Origin: Chitinophagaceae bacterium
GTDB lineage: Bacteria > Bacteroidota > Bacteroidia > Chitinophagales > Chitinophagaceae
Length of the DNA stretch: 64,000 bases
Reading direction: 5' to 3'
Assembly (NCBI GenBank): GCA_016787065.1
Contig: JAEUVD010000005.1
Span: 1 to 64,000 of the forward strand
A model generated the notes under the pieces. That model searched no databases, had not been told where the DNA came from, and worked only from the letters and a program-made list of their open reading frames with translations. Positions 30,874 through 39,558 of this stretch are shown here, piece after piece; position 1 is the first letter of the stretch, and each line of letters begins with the position of its first letter. The position numbers were made by a program, and so were the translations under genes.

Positions 30874-31287
30874 TTATTCGATGGTAATTTCTTTACCGGC
30901 AATGGTTCGAACTAATTTATCCTCACCCACACATCGGATATGATCGAAATAAATCTTATCGCCACGGTTAAGATTACGAATAGCCTCTACTAATGCAGGA
31001 GGATAGTTTGCACCTTGAATGGCAAAGAATTGATCTTCGTGTTTTTTGGATTGAATATGGCACTCGTATCGAATGACCTTAAATTTCATGTCAAAATCAC
31101 AATTCGGTATAAACACTTGTAATTTCGGAAAAGCCAATAGATGAGCAACACTTCGTTGTACCCTAGGTTGATAAAAAGCATTATGCTCAACGTTATTGCT
31201 GTCTTGCGTAAACGAAGCTTGTGCTTGTGTGTTCTGGTTGATGAACGTAATCATCAAGAGGAGCGTAAAAAAGATGTTTTGTTTCAT
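30874..31287 (-). CDS. Small secreted protein resembling the C-terminal domain of GldM
   Basis: This is a 137-residue protein with signal peptide MKQNIFFTLLLMITFINQNTQAQ. The C-terminal 85 residues (FKVIRYECHI ... LVEAIRNLNRGDKIYFDHIRCVGEDK) resemble the last periplasmic domain of GldM, the T9SS motor subunit that ends in a GDKxxFDxI..KGPDG pattern. It has no membrane helix beyond the signal peptide and is not next to gldKLMN here. It could be a stand-alone periplasmic module acting with the T9SS, or simply share a beta fold. I rely on recalled similarity, so confidence in function is low while the gene itself is well supported. Confidence 0.6.
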   Translation of the reverse strand: MKQNIFFTLLLMITFINQNTQAQASFTQDSNNVEHNAFYQPRVQRSVAHLLAFPKLQVFIPNCDFDMKFKVIRYECHIQSKKHEDQFFAIQGANYPPALVEAIRNLNRGDKIYFDHIRCVGEDKLVRTIAGKEITIE

Positions 31288-31359
31288 AACGTTATAACGC
31301 TAGTGCTTCTTTACATCATTTATATCTTATTCGTTTAGCGACGGAAGATAGAAAAGGTA

Positions 31360-31450
31360 GGATGGAAATAACAGGAAAGAGAGGAAGGAGAAAGCATAAG
31401 AAGGAGAAAGGGAAAAGAAAGAGAAAGGGAAAGAGAAAGGGAAAGAGAAT
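31360..31450 (+). repeat. Purine-only tract beside tRNA-Leu
   Basis: About 90 bp consist almost only of A and G, with degenerate copies of GAGAAAGGGAAA. On the minus strand it forms a pyrimidine tract immediately 3' of tRNA-Leu, so it would be transcribed as a C/U-rich trailer. Confidence 0.75.
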
Positions 31451-31458
31451 AAAACAAG

Positions 31459-31542
31459 TGCCCAGGACTGGATTCGAACCAGCACATTCTTGCGAACGCT
31501 GCGACCTGAACACAGTGCGTCTACCAATTTCGCCACCTGGGC
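31459..31542 (-). tRNA. tRNA-Leu (anticodon CAG)
   Basis: An 84-nt tRNA on the minus strand. The acceptor stem pairs GCCCAGG with CCTGGGC. The D arm is GCG-AAATTGGTAGA-CGC, and the anticodon arm is CTGTG-TTCAGGT-CGCAG with anticodon CAG. A long class II variable arm and a TTCGAAT T-loop follow. The CCA end is not encoded. Confidence 0.95.
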
Positions 31543-31610
31543 ATGTGGAGTGCAAAAGTAAGCGCTCGAATATTTCTTGAAAAATTATTTACGGAAAAAG
31601 AAATAAGGCA

Positions 31611-32093
31611 CTACTGTATTTGTGTAAGCTTTTCAAGGATGTAAAACACCGCAGGACAAACCTCGCTATTCTTTAACGTGAGTGTTTCTCTTTTTATTAA
31701 AACATCTTCATCGGTGTATGGATAGCGGGCACAATCAGAAGGACGAACATCGTAAATAGCACAGGTATTATCATCATTTAAAAAACGACAAGGTTGAACC
31801 TGTGTTACAAAATCATTGTCTTCATCTAAGCGCAAATATTCTTGTATAAAAGCGCCCTCCTTCATACCAAGAAATTTAGCGATTCGTTTAATATCAGGCT
31901 GTTTAAACCGTGGCGAATGGTGTTTACAACAATTGGCACATTGCAAACAATCTATTTTCGAAAAAGCTTCATCATGTAAATCCCCTAAGCGGTTATACGT
32001 TTTCGCATTCTTATTTTTCTTAAGAAAACCAGCGTATTTTTTCTTATTTAATTTAGCCGACTTTTGCCATTCTTGCAGATCAATATCAGGCAT
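31611..32093 (-). CDS. YkgJ-family cysteine-cluster protein
   Basis: This 160-residue cytoplasmic protein has the UPF0153/YkgJ cysteine pattern: CLQCANCC (about residues 49-56), then PCRFLNDDNTCAIYDVRPSDCARYP (about 102-126), with a further Cys near the C-terminus. The cysteines are thought to bind a metal, probably Zn or Fe-S; the biochemical role is unknown. The start overlaps the end of the following epimerase-family gene by 8 bp, so the two are probably co-transcribed. Confidence 0.82.
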   Translation of the reverse strand: MPDIDLQEWQKSAKLNKKKYAGFLKKNKNAKTYNRLGDLHDEAFSKIDCLQCANCCKHHSPRFKQPDIKRIAKFLGMKEGAFIQEYLRLDEDNDFVTQVQPCRFLNDDNTCAIYDVRPSDCARYPYTDEDVLIKRETLTLKNSEVCPAVFYILEKLTQIQ

Positions 32094-33045
32094 ATAGTGG
32101 TTTGAGATTACGAAGCATATCTTCTGTCATGGTATTTAAATCGAAGCGTGGTTTCCAGTGCCAATCCTCTTGTGCTTTGGAATCATCAATACTTTGTGGC
32201 CAACTATCCGCAATTTTCTGACGAAAATCTTCGCGGTAACTCATCTCAAATTCCGGAATATGTTTTTGAATTGCTTGAGCGATTTCTTTCGGAGAAAAAC
32301 TCATAGCACTCAAATTATACGACGAACGAATGGTAATATTTTCTTTTGGCGCTTCCATTAATTCAATCGTTGCGCGAATAGCATCAGGCATATACATCAT
32401 GGGCAAATAAGTGTCTTCACTCAGGAAGCAAGAATAATCTTTATCGCGCAGCGCTTCGTGGTAAATCTCAACAGCATAATCGGTAGTGCCTCCTCCCGGA
32501 GCCGACTTATAACTTATTAAACCGGGATAACGTAAACTTCGAACATCAATACCAAAATGATGATGATAATATTCACACCAGCGTTCACCGGCAAATTTAC
32601 TGATGCCGTAAACTGTAGTAGGTTCTATCACCGTATTTTGCGGGGTATGTTGTTTCGGTGACGAAGGGCCGAAAACAGCTATTGAACTTGGCCAATACAC
32701 CTTGGTAAGTTTTTCTTCTTTTGCTATCTCTAATACATTTAATAGACTTTGCATGTTAATATGCCAAGCAAGGGAAGGGTTTTTTTCGCCTGTTGCGGAA
32801 AGAATAGCAGCCAATAAATATACTTGGGTAATGTTATGTCGAATGATAAGCACATGTAACATTTCTTTATTCATTACATCACAACTTACATAAGGCCCTG
32901 TGCCTTTCAGTAATTCATGCTCATCACGCAAATCACTGGCTATAACATTATTGGCTCCATGTATTCTACGTAACTCGGTAGTGAGTTCTACACCAATTTG
33001 ACCACAAGCTCCGATAACTAAAATTTTTTCTTTAACGATTTGCAT
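32086..33045 (-). CDS. SDR-type L-threonine 3-dehydrogenase / NAD-dependent epimerase family
   Basis: This is a 319-residue extended SDR. The NAD-binding motif is ILVIGACGQIGVEL (GxxGxxG), and the catalytic pair is Tyr/Lys in TTVYGISKFAGE. The C-terminal half (YPGLISYKSAPGGGTTDYAVEIY, YLPMMYMPDAIRA) matches the group of UDP-galactose-epimerase-like L-threonine dehydrogenases known from Flavobacterium and other bacteria, which oxidise threonine to 2-amino-3-ketobutyrate. I favour that function over a sugar epimerase because of these motifs. Confidence 0.8.
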   Translation of the reverse strand: MQIVKEKILVIGACGQIGVELTTELRRIHGANNVIASDLRDEHELLKGTGPYVSCDVMNKEMLHVLIIRHNITQVYLLAAILSATGEKNPSLAWHINMQSLLNVLEIAKEEKLTKVYWPSSIAVFGPSSPKQHTPQNTVIEPTTVYGISKFAGERWCEYYHHHFGIDVRSLRYPGLISYKSAPGGGTTDYAVEIYHEALRDKDYSCFLSEDTYLPMMYMPDAIRATIELMEAPKENITIRSSYNLSAMSFSPKEIAQAIQKHIPEFEMSYREDFRQKIADSWPQSIDDSKAQEDWHWKPRFDLNTMTEDMLRNLKPLYA

Positions 33046-33131
33046 GAAAACTATTTGTGTCGCAAATATAGTTGTCTACTTGGAAACTTAATCCCAATCC
33101 TTAACGCAACTCGCTTCATGAGCGCAACGAT

Positions 33132-34151
33132 TTAATTCTGATACTTAAATTGTCCTGTTGTTCGATCATACAGTTGTTGAATAGCTTCTCCAAAATCCAT
33201 TTCCTCATTTTTAGGTTCATGCGACGACATCTTCCACACACCGTTTTCTTGAAACAACTGATAATAAAAAATGAAGGTTTTATGAATATCAGTCGTAGCT
33301 AAATCACTTCGACCGAACTTCAAACAAAATACTTCTAAGGTATCCTTATTCTGATTGCACAGTACGTAACCCTGACTAAACCATTCCAACATACGGGCAT
33401 CCGGACTTGGACATTGTGTTAACAGATGTCGGTTCGATTTAAACCCTTGCCAATGAACAGCAGTATCTTTTTGAAGAAGAGAGTATTCTCCCATGTAAAC
33501 CATGCTATCGCTAACTGCTACGCCATACCACAAAAAATTATGAAGGATATTAGGATTTGTCATAAAGCGTTCTTTAGGAACAGGTAAGGTAGATGCAAGT
33601 GGTTTTTGAACCATTGCTTTATTCACGAAGGTCATACCGAAAAAGCAAACGGTATAAATCAAACTAGCCCGTATCCAGCGCAAGCGGCCAACAGACTGAT
33701 TCTTATAAATTAAAGCCACCACAACCATAATAAAAATGGGTAGGGTAAGAAAAAGATCGAGAATTGCAATAGAGTTTAGCGAAAAAGGCTGGTTACTAAA
33801 TGGTAGCAATAAACGGGTACCATAATTCGTACACCAATCCATTAAAGAGTGAAGCCACAAACAGGTTATTGTAAGAGCAAACCATTGCGTATAGGATATT
33901 TTCTTTTTGAAGAGCATGTAAAATATCCATGCCAATGGGAAGGCAGTAAGTAATTCAATAAAAAAAGAATGTGTATAGCTTCTATGGTAGAGTACATAGC
34001 GTTTAGGATCGCTCAGGCCGGAATAAAATAAATCGAAGTCGGGAAACGTTTTTAAAAAAGCTCCAATCCAAGCTGCCTTTCGACCGATTTTCTTCCCAAG
34101 AAAAGTATCTCCTAAGGCGGCACCAACTACGATGTGGGTTAATGAATCCAT
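33132..34151 (-). CDS. YdjM-type membrane-bound metal-dependent hydrolase family protein
   Basis: This 339-residue integral membrane protein starts MDSLTHIVVGAALGD, with further metal-ligand candidates in FPDFDLFYS and HRSYTHSFF, the hallmark of the DUF457/YdjM family. Four or more hydrophobic segments lie between residues 55 and 185. The last third (about 195-339) is soluble and probably periplasmic. E. coli YdjM is LexA-controlled, but I see no SOS box here. The substrate is unknown. Confidence 0.78.
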   Translation of the reverse strand: MDSLTHIVVGAALGDTFLGKKIGRKAAWIGAFLKTFPDFDLFYSGLSDPKRYVLYHRSYTHSFFIELLTAFPLAWIFYMLFKKKISYTQWFALTITCLWLHSLMDWCTNYGTRLLLPFSNQPFSLNSIAILDLFLTLPIFIMVVVALIYKNQSVGRLRWIRASLIYTVCFFGMTFVNKAMVQKPLASTLPVPKERFMTNPNILHNFLWYGVAVSDSMVYMGEYSLLQKDTAVHWQGFKSNRHLLTQCPSPDARMLEWFSQGYVLCNQNKDTLEVFCLKFGRSDLATTDIHKTFIFYYQLFQENGVWKMSSHEPKNEEMDFGEAIQQLYDRTTGQFKYQN

Positions 34152-34250
34152 GGCGGCAAAACTATTTTAGTTCGTTGAACCAACAAGTGGATTCCGTATA
34201 AGATGTTTGAAAATGGGATAAACGGTTTAGAAACTTCCTTAAACTACTGA

Positions 34251-34267
34251 TGCACCCAGAGGGTGCA
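34251..34267. repeat. Perfect 7-bp hairpin between pyk and the membrane protein
   Basis: TGCACCC-AGA-GGGTGCA lies 100 bp downstream of pyruvate kinase and 100 bp upstream of the YdjM-like gene on the same strand. No T-run follows, so it is more likely an operator or an RNA element than a classical terminator. Confidence 0.4.
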
Positions 34268-34369
34268 CCAATAGTACTAAAACATTTATTATGAAAACAG
34301 GGCAAATATAATAGTGCCGTATCCATTTAGCCAAATTTATTTTTGTCGCTCGTCGCTAAAAAAAAGGGA

Positions 34370-35803
34370 TTAATCGAGACGGGAAATTTTAATTGCATTG
34401 GTAGGAAGATGATCTTTAACCGGTGTACTTCCTGTATTAACCACTACATCACCTGATTTCAATAATCCTTTCGATTTTAAAATACTGATTTGATCTGAAA
34501 TAATCTCATCAAAACTATTCTCTTTATTGTAGTAAAACGCTTGAACGCCCCAACTCAAACTCAGTTGATTTACAAGGCTTTGAGTTTTTGTAAAGATGTA
34601 AAGTGGCGATTTTGGTCGGAAACTAGAAAGCATAAATCCGGTATAACCGCTTTGAGTCATACCAATCATGGCATCTGCGTGCACATCTTCAGCTATTTTA
34701 CAGGCATTATAACAAAGTGCATCTGAAAGAAACGAAGGCGAATGCGATTGTGGAACCAAATTCTTGTTATATACAATTTCTTCTTTTTCTACTTCTGAAA
34801 TAATTTTAGTCATGGTTTCAACCACCAATTCAGGATGATTGCCGGTGGCGGTTTCACCACTTAACATAACCGCGTCGGCACCTTCTAAAACGGCATTGGC
34901 TACATCGGTTATTTCACTTCGATTCGGTTTAACTCGGTCGATCATACTCTCCATCATTTGGGTAGCAATGATAACCGGCTTAGCGCGGTGAATACATTTA
35001 CGAATGATAGTTTTTTGAATCATCGGTATTTGTTCAACCGGAAGTTCAACACCTAAATCGCCACGCGCCACCATGATAGCATCCGAAGCCAATATTATTT
35101 CACGGAGATGTTCTAAGGCTTCAGGCTTTTCTATTTTAGCTATAATTTTTGCATTACTCCCTTTAGCTTTCAATAAGGATCGCAAGTGGTGAATATCCTC
35201 TTCAGTTCGAACGAAGGATAAGGCCACCCAATCAAGGTGTTGAGAAATAATAAAGTCGATATCCCGTTGATCTTTTTCCGTAACCGCCGGAAGGGATATT
35301 TTCGTTTGTGGCAGATTAATACCTTTTTTAGAACTCAGCACACCACCTAAAAGCACCACAGCGCTTACATCGTTGTTCGCATGTATTTCTGCAATTTGAA
35401 CTTCAATTTTACCATCGTCGATTAAAATACGCTCCCCAACTTTAACGTCGTTATGGAAATTAGGATAGGATAAGTACACACGACTTTTAGTTCCTATACA
35501 TTTCTCTTGTGTAAAAGTTATGATATCTCCTTCACTTAACGTTACACCGTTATTTTCAACCTCGCCAATACGTAATTTAGGGCCTTGAAGATCGGCAAGA
35601 ATAGCAATATTAAAAGGGTACTGTTCATTGATATTTCGTACATGTTCGATGATTGCTGCATGCTCCTCATGTGTACCATGTGAAAAATTTAATCGAAACA
35701 CATCGACACCAGCATTCACTAAGCCGATAAGTTTCTCATAGGTGTTACAAGCCGGGCCAACCGTAGCAATAATTTTTGTTTTAGAAATCTTACGTACTTC
35801 CAT
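34370..35803 (-). CDS. pyk: Pyruvate kinase
   Basis: This 477-residue glycolytic enzyme converts phosphoenolpyruvate and ADP to pyruvate and ATP. The family start TKIIATVGPACNTYEKL and VFRLNFSHGTHEEH is present. The catalytic Lys lies in IIAKIEKPEAL, and the metal-binding segment is MVARGDLGVELP. ATQMMESMI and EGADAVMLSGETATG complete the signature. The C-terminal domain is of normal length. It is a single-gene transcript on the minus strand. Confidence 0.95.
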   Translation of the reverse strand: MEVRKISKTKIIATVGPACNTYEKLIGLVNAGVDVFRLNFSHGTHEEHAAIIEHVRNINEQYPFNIAILADLQGPKLRIGEVENNGVTLSEGDIITFTQEKCIGTKSRVYLSYPNFHNDVKVGERILIDDGKIEVQIAEIHANNDVSAVVLLGGVLSSKKGINLPQTKISLPAVTEKDQRDIDFIISQHLDWVALSFVRTEEDIHHLRSLLKAKGSNAKIIAKIEKPEALEHLREIILASDAIMVARGDLGVELPVEQIPMIQKTIIRKCIHRAKPVIIATQMMESMIDRVKPNRSEITDVANAVLEGADAVMLSGETATGNHPELVVETMTKIISEVEKEEIVYNKNLVPQSHSPSFLSDALCYNACKIAEDVHADAMIGMTQSGYTGFMLSSFRPKSPLYIFTKTQSLVNQLSLSWGVQAFYYNKENSFDEIISDQISILKSKGLLKSGDVVVNTGSTPVKDHLPTNAIKISRLD

Positions 35804-35956
35804 GTGGCAAAAGTGAGATAATGATTTTGAATTAAAAATTATCTTTCGTCTCTAAGGGGTTATTAAATTCATAAGAAGTTATATGGAATTGAATTATTCT
35901 TAAAGTAACGCTGGTTCTATTCCATAATTAAGCAATGAATTTCATAGGATTCCTAT

Positions 35957-35964
35957 TATCTTTG
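35957..35964 (+). promoter_or_regulatory. Candidate -7 box of the tail-collar operon
   Basis: TATCTTTG fits TAnnTTTG and lies 23 bp upstream of the ATG at 35988. The -33 element is not clear. Confidence 0.45.
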
Positions 35965-35987
35965 AGTTCAATCAAAATTTCAATTGT

Positions 35988-36560
35988 ATGAACAGAAAAT
36001 TATTTTATGTAATGCTATTTATTAGCATGAGTTGGGCACATGTGCTCAAAGCACAAGATCCCTATCTCGGAGAAATCAGAATGTTTGCCGGCAATTTTGC
36101 ACCACAAGGTTGGGCGAAGTGTGAGGGGCAACTTCTAGCTATTAGTCAAAATCAAGCACTCTATGCCATTATAGGTACAACCTATGGAGGTAACGGAATA
36201 ACCAACTTTGCCTTACCCGATTTAAGAGGTCGAGTTCCTATGCACACCGGAACCGGACCAGGCCTAAGTCAGCATGTGCTTGGTGAAATGTCGGGTACTG
36301 AAAATAACTCTTTAACGGTAGCTAACTTACCTGCTCATACCCATACCTTGAATGGCAATAGCAATGCAGGAACCTCTAGCGACCCAACCGGCAATTACCC
36401 GGCACATACGGGTGCGATTGATAAAGAATATGCTACCACCTCGAATACCACGATGGGTGTTACACAACCGGCGGGTAATAATATTCCGGTAAATAATATG
36501 CAGCCATACAATTGTGTAACCTTCATTATTGCTACACAAGGTATTTTTCCAACTCAATAA
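35988..36560 (+). CDS. Secreted phage tail collar-domain protein
   Basis: This 190-residue protein has a signal peptide (about 22 residues, ending LKAQ) and a PF07484-type tail collar domain: YLGEIRMFAGNFAPQGWAKCEGQLLAISQNQALYAIIG ... NFALPDLRGRVPMHTG, then NLPAHTHTL. This family includes the microcystin-dependent protein group and is common as a stand-alone exported gene in Bacteroidota, so it does not indicate a prophage. It is followed without any gap by a T9SS-domain gene, suggesting a two-gene operon of surface proteins. Confidence 0.85.
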   Translation: MNRKLFYVMLFISMSWAHVLKAQDPYLGEIRMFAGNFAPQGWAKCEGQLLAISQNQALYAIIGTTYGGNGITNFALPDLRGRVPMHTGTGPGLSQHVLGEMSGTENNSLTVANLPAHTHTLNGNSNAGTSSDPTGNYPAHTGAIDKEYATTSNTTMGVTQPAGNNIPVNNMQPYNCVTFIIATQGIFPTQ

Positions 36561-37511
36561 ATGAATCGTATGAAGAAATTATTTAAAAAATTATTCGTTC
36601 TTGCGTGTGTATTTATTATTTCCCAAACTGTTGTTGCGCAAAATGTAACCATCAACGGTTCTTGTCTTACTTCATTAGCAACTTTAATTGCAGGCGGTGA
36701 TGCCACAACACCAACGTTGAATGGCCGGCCTGTATATTATAACGCCTCGGTAAACGTAAATTATTCTTCCTCCCCGTTAACTCCGGATGCTTATTTGTAT
36801 TATGAATTAGCTTCCAACTTAGGAACACCTGAAGACCGTTGGGTACTTAGTTATGATGGCCAACCCTTTTATTATTTTATTTCAACCAGTTTAACCGCGC
36901 CTATTGGTACCTATTTGCCTTTTGATCCGGGTGCGCCAATAGCCGATTGTGGTGGCAGTGTTACTGTTGGCGTAAGTATTCCGTTGGCGTCATCGCTTGT
37001 GGATTTTGATGCTTATCTGGAAAAAAGCTATGTAAACTTACAATGGACTTGTAATCTTGAAGATGATAACTGCCTGTTCGATATTCAACGAAGTACAGAC
37101 GGAAAGGTATTCCAGTCTATTGGAGAAGTTTCTGGCATGAACAACATAACGCGTTATGCTTTCAACGATCAGTCGCCTCGAAATGGAAAAAATTACTACC
37201 GTCTTCACTTAAAGAATAATGGTCGTACAAGCAATTTTTATTCTACTGTAAAAGAAGTATTTTATGCTTCAGGTAGTGCTATGAGTTTCTATCCAAGTCC
37301 TGCCGACAATCATCTAAACATCGTTGTCGACAATTTGAATGAAAAACATAGTGTAATCATGTCCGACATTACCGGCAAGCAATTGCTTCAAGCAACACTC
37401 AACGATTTTGTTACCGTACTTTCTGTTGCTCCATTTGAAACAGGAGTTTATTATTTGTCCTTCTATACCAATAACCAAAGGATACAAACCGCAACGTTTA
37501 TCAAAAAATAA
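36561..37511 (+). CDS. Secreted protein with T9SS type A sorting domain
   Basis: This is a 316-residue exported protein. The signal peptide is residues 1-26 (MKKLFKKLFVLACVFIISQ core, then VVAQ). The first half has no family I recognise; residues about 150-230 look like a fibronectin-like or Ig-like beta sandwich (VNLQWTCNLEDDNCLFDIQRSTDG, a common Bacteroidota motif before the sorting domain). The C-terminal 80 residues are a T9SS type A domain (SFYPSPADNHLNIVV, DITGKQLLQ, ETGVYYLSFY). The start codon directly follows the stop of the tail-collar gene. Confidence 0.82.
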   Translation: MNRMKKLFKKLFVLACVFIISQTVVAQNVTINGSCLTSLATLIAGGDATTPTLNGRPVYYNASVNVNYSSSPLTPDAYLYYELASNLGTPEDRWVLSYDGQPFYYFISTSLTAPIGTYLPFDPGAPIADCGGSVTVGVSIPLASSLVDFDAYLEKSYVNLQWTCNLEDDNCLFDIQRSTDGKVFQSIGEVSGMNNITRYAFNDQSPRNGKNYYRLHLKNNGRTSNFYSTVKEVFYASGSAMSFYPSPADNHLNIVVDNLNEKHSVIMSDITGKQLLQATLNDFVTVLSVAPFETGVYYLSFYTNNQRIQTATFIKK

Positions 37512-37530
37512 ATAAAATACTCCTAAATAA

Positions 37531-37566
37531 AAAGAGGCTGTCTCCAATTCGAGATAGCCTCTTTTT
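37531..37566 (+). terminator. Rho-independent terminator of the tail-collar operon
   Basis: The stem AAAGAGGCT-G-TCTC / GAGA-T-AGCCTCTTT contains one G-T pair and a 6-nt loop (37545-37550), followed by TTTTT. Confidence 0.9.
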
Positions 37567-37680
37567 CCTTTTAAAGGAATTAAAAACTGCTTTCAATTAG
37601 TACAATCTACCTTTTATTTACATTAACTTCAAAAGACAACACAACATTTTTTCATAGTTGATTTGATTAGGCTGAAAGGT

Positions 37681-39552
37681 TTACCATGAAAAGCAATTCG
37701 CGATGTTCGTAATTTGAATATTCACCGTGCCTTGCAAATCACAACCCTCACGAAGTTCGATAGATTGATTTGCTAACATAGAAACGGAAGCACTGGATGT
37801 TGTTGTTACATTGCCATAAGGTGCAAACGCATTCACACTATAGCCGGCCATTATTCTCGGACTTTGATACGTAACGTTACTGGTTAAATACAAATTTTGT
37901 AAGTACTTTGATTGAGCCATAATAACTGCAGCTTCTGCATTTACCAAACCATAACCCATTTCATTGTTCCAACCACCATCGGCAGTTGAGGTGTTATAAT
38001 TATAGCCGCCAACTTTTTGTGATGTACGTCGTATAATTTGTTGCACCTGACCTTGATTCAAGCAAGGATTAACAGAAAGTATTAACGCTGCTACACCGGC
38101 TACATGCGGACACGCAGATGAGGTTCCATTAAACCAGGCCGTATAATCGCGATTCGTAAATTCATTCATTGTCGTATTCGTGTTATATCCATTATTTCCT
38201 TGTCGATCGGTGGACGATATTAACACACCGGGAGCAACAACATCCAACTCATTACCATAATTACTTCCCCAAGTTTCACCATCACAAGAAGAAGGGTTTT
38301 TACGTTCTCCACAAGGGCTAACGGCACCAACTGTTATAATATTAGGATCAAAATTGGCAGGGTATAATATTGCTCCATTATTATTACCTGTTGCAAATAC
38401 TACGACGCAACCTAAATTAGATCGGCCTAAGGTAAACGCCAAAATGATAGAGGCTTCGAGTAGCACGCTTGGTGGATTCACGAACCAAGAATTACTAATC
38501 ACCTCAGCACCATTTAAACGAGCCCAATTAAATCCATCGGCTGCTTCCGCAGCGCTTGAGGTTGTTACTTGTTCGGAGATGGACATTAAATTACAACCAG
38601 GCGCCACTCCAATAACTCCGGCATTATTACTACCCGTAGCCGCAATGATACCGGCGCAAGGTGTACCATGATTACCATACATTCCGGAAGGAGAGGTGCC
38701 AACTTGAGCATCGTAACCATTATTTTCAAGATTACCCATCAAATCCGGATGATTGTTTTCGAAGCCATGATCGATAACGGCTACATCCACATTCGGACTA
38801 CCTGTGGTTATACCCCAGGCATTGCAAGCGCGTATATCAATACCCGGCGTTCCACTATATTGTCCGGTATTGCTTAAGCCCCATTTACTTGAAAAGTAAG
38901 TATCATTCACACAGGTACTTTTCATAACACCACGCATATCGGGCTCTACTGATTCAAATAAATTCAACGCATGCAATTCTCTAGATATGGCTAAGGGCAT
39001 GCTTGTTGCATTCGTATCTGCACCAAGCATTACCCATTCTGGCATGAAAGGGTTTTGTCCGAGTACGAAGTAATTTCGTTTCAGCGCTTCCTGTTTCAAT
39101 ACTTGAATATCCTCTATCCGTTTTAACTGAACCCAAACGGCATAGGTAATTGCAAACGGATCTGTATTTTGGTAAGAATAGTAATTAGACACATGTAACA
39201 TATGGGGTTTCTTCTTTATTTCCTGCATTAATTGATGCACATGCTGCTCAGTTCGGTTACTATCATGCAATATGAGTTGTGCATACGAATTGCCTTCTTG
39301 AATCATCCAATTCGGTGCATTGCTAAAATTCTTTACTAATCGTTTCGGATAAACATCCGGAGTTACATACGTAATGGTTCCATATTCTTTGAGCTCTTCG
39401 TTCAGTAAGTCCTTCGTTGATGCATTGGAGAGTACATATAAAATTCTTGTATTTAGTTTTAGTTCAGCATGTTTGTTTTTGTAGTAATAAAATTCTTGTG
39501 TGTAAGAAAAGATTGGAAAACAAACCAGTGCGAGATAAAGTAACTTCTTCAT
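37681..39552 (-). CDS. Secreted subtilisin-like serine protease (S8)
   Basis: This is a 623-residue exported protease. The signal peptide MKKLLYLALVCFPIFSYTQ is followed by a propeptide of about 200 residues. The S8 catalytic domain has the triad Asp261 (VAVIDHGFENNHPDL), His295 (GNHGTPCAGIIAA) and Ser478 (NGTSSACPHVAG), with an oxyanion Asn in FATGNNNG; all are intact. The C-terminal 70 residues are a short beta domain (SVSMLANQSIELREGCDLQG) often found on Bacteroidota proteases. A canonical T9SS sorting domain is not visible. It lies 6 bp after the collagen/kelch fibre gene and is probably the second gene of that operon, so protease and fibre may be linked in function. Confidence 0.88.
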   Translation of the reverse strand: MKKLLYLALVCFPIFSYTQEFYYYKNKHAELKLNTRILYVLSNASTKDLLNEELKEYGTITYVTPDVYPKRLVKNFSNAPNWMIQEGNSYAQLILHDSNRTEQHVHQLMQEIKKKPHMLHVSNYYSYQNTDPFAITYAVWVQLKRIEDIQVLKQEALKRNYFVLGQNPFMPEWVMLGADTNATSMPLAISRELHALNLFESVEPDMRGVMKSTCVNDTYFSSKWGLSNTGQYSGTPGIDIRACNAWGITTGSPNVDVAVIDHGFENNHPDLMGNLENNGYDAQVGTSPSGMYGNHGTPCAGIIAATGSNNAGVIGVAPGCNLMSISEQVTTSSAAEAADGFNWARLNGAEVISNSWFVNPPSVLLEASIILAFTLGRSNLGCVVVFATGNNNGAILYPANFDPNIITVGAVSPCGERKNPSSCDGETWGSNYGNELDVVAPGVLISSTDRQGNNGYNTNTTMNEFTNRDYTAWFNGTSSACPHVAGVAALILSVNPCLNQGQVQQIIRRTSQKVGGYNYNTSTADGGWNNEMGYGLVNAEAAVIMAQSKYLQNLYLTSNVTYQSPRIMAGYSVNAFAPYGNVTTTSSASVSMLANQSIELREGCDLQGTVNIQITNIANCFSW

Positions 39553-39558
39553 ATACTT

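Noticed and set aside
31362..31580. Open frame across the purine tract and tRNA-Leu
   Set aside because: It is a low-complexity Lys/Arg/Gly chain that overlaps a certain tRNA gene.
35988..36560. Tail-collar protein as a sign of prophage
   Set aside because: It has a signal peptide, stands beside a T9SS protein and has no other phage genes near it.
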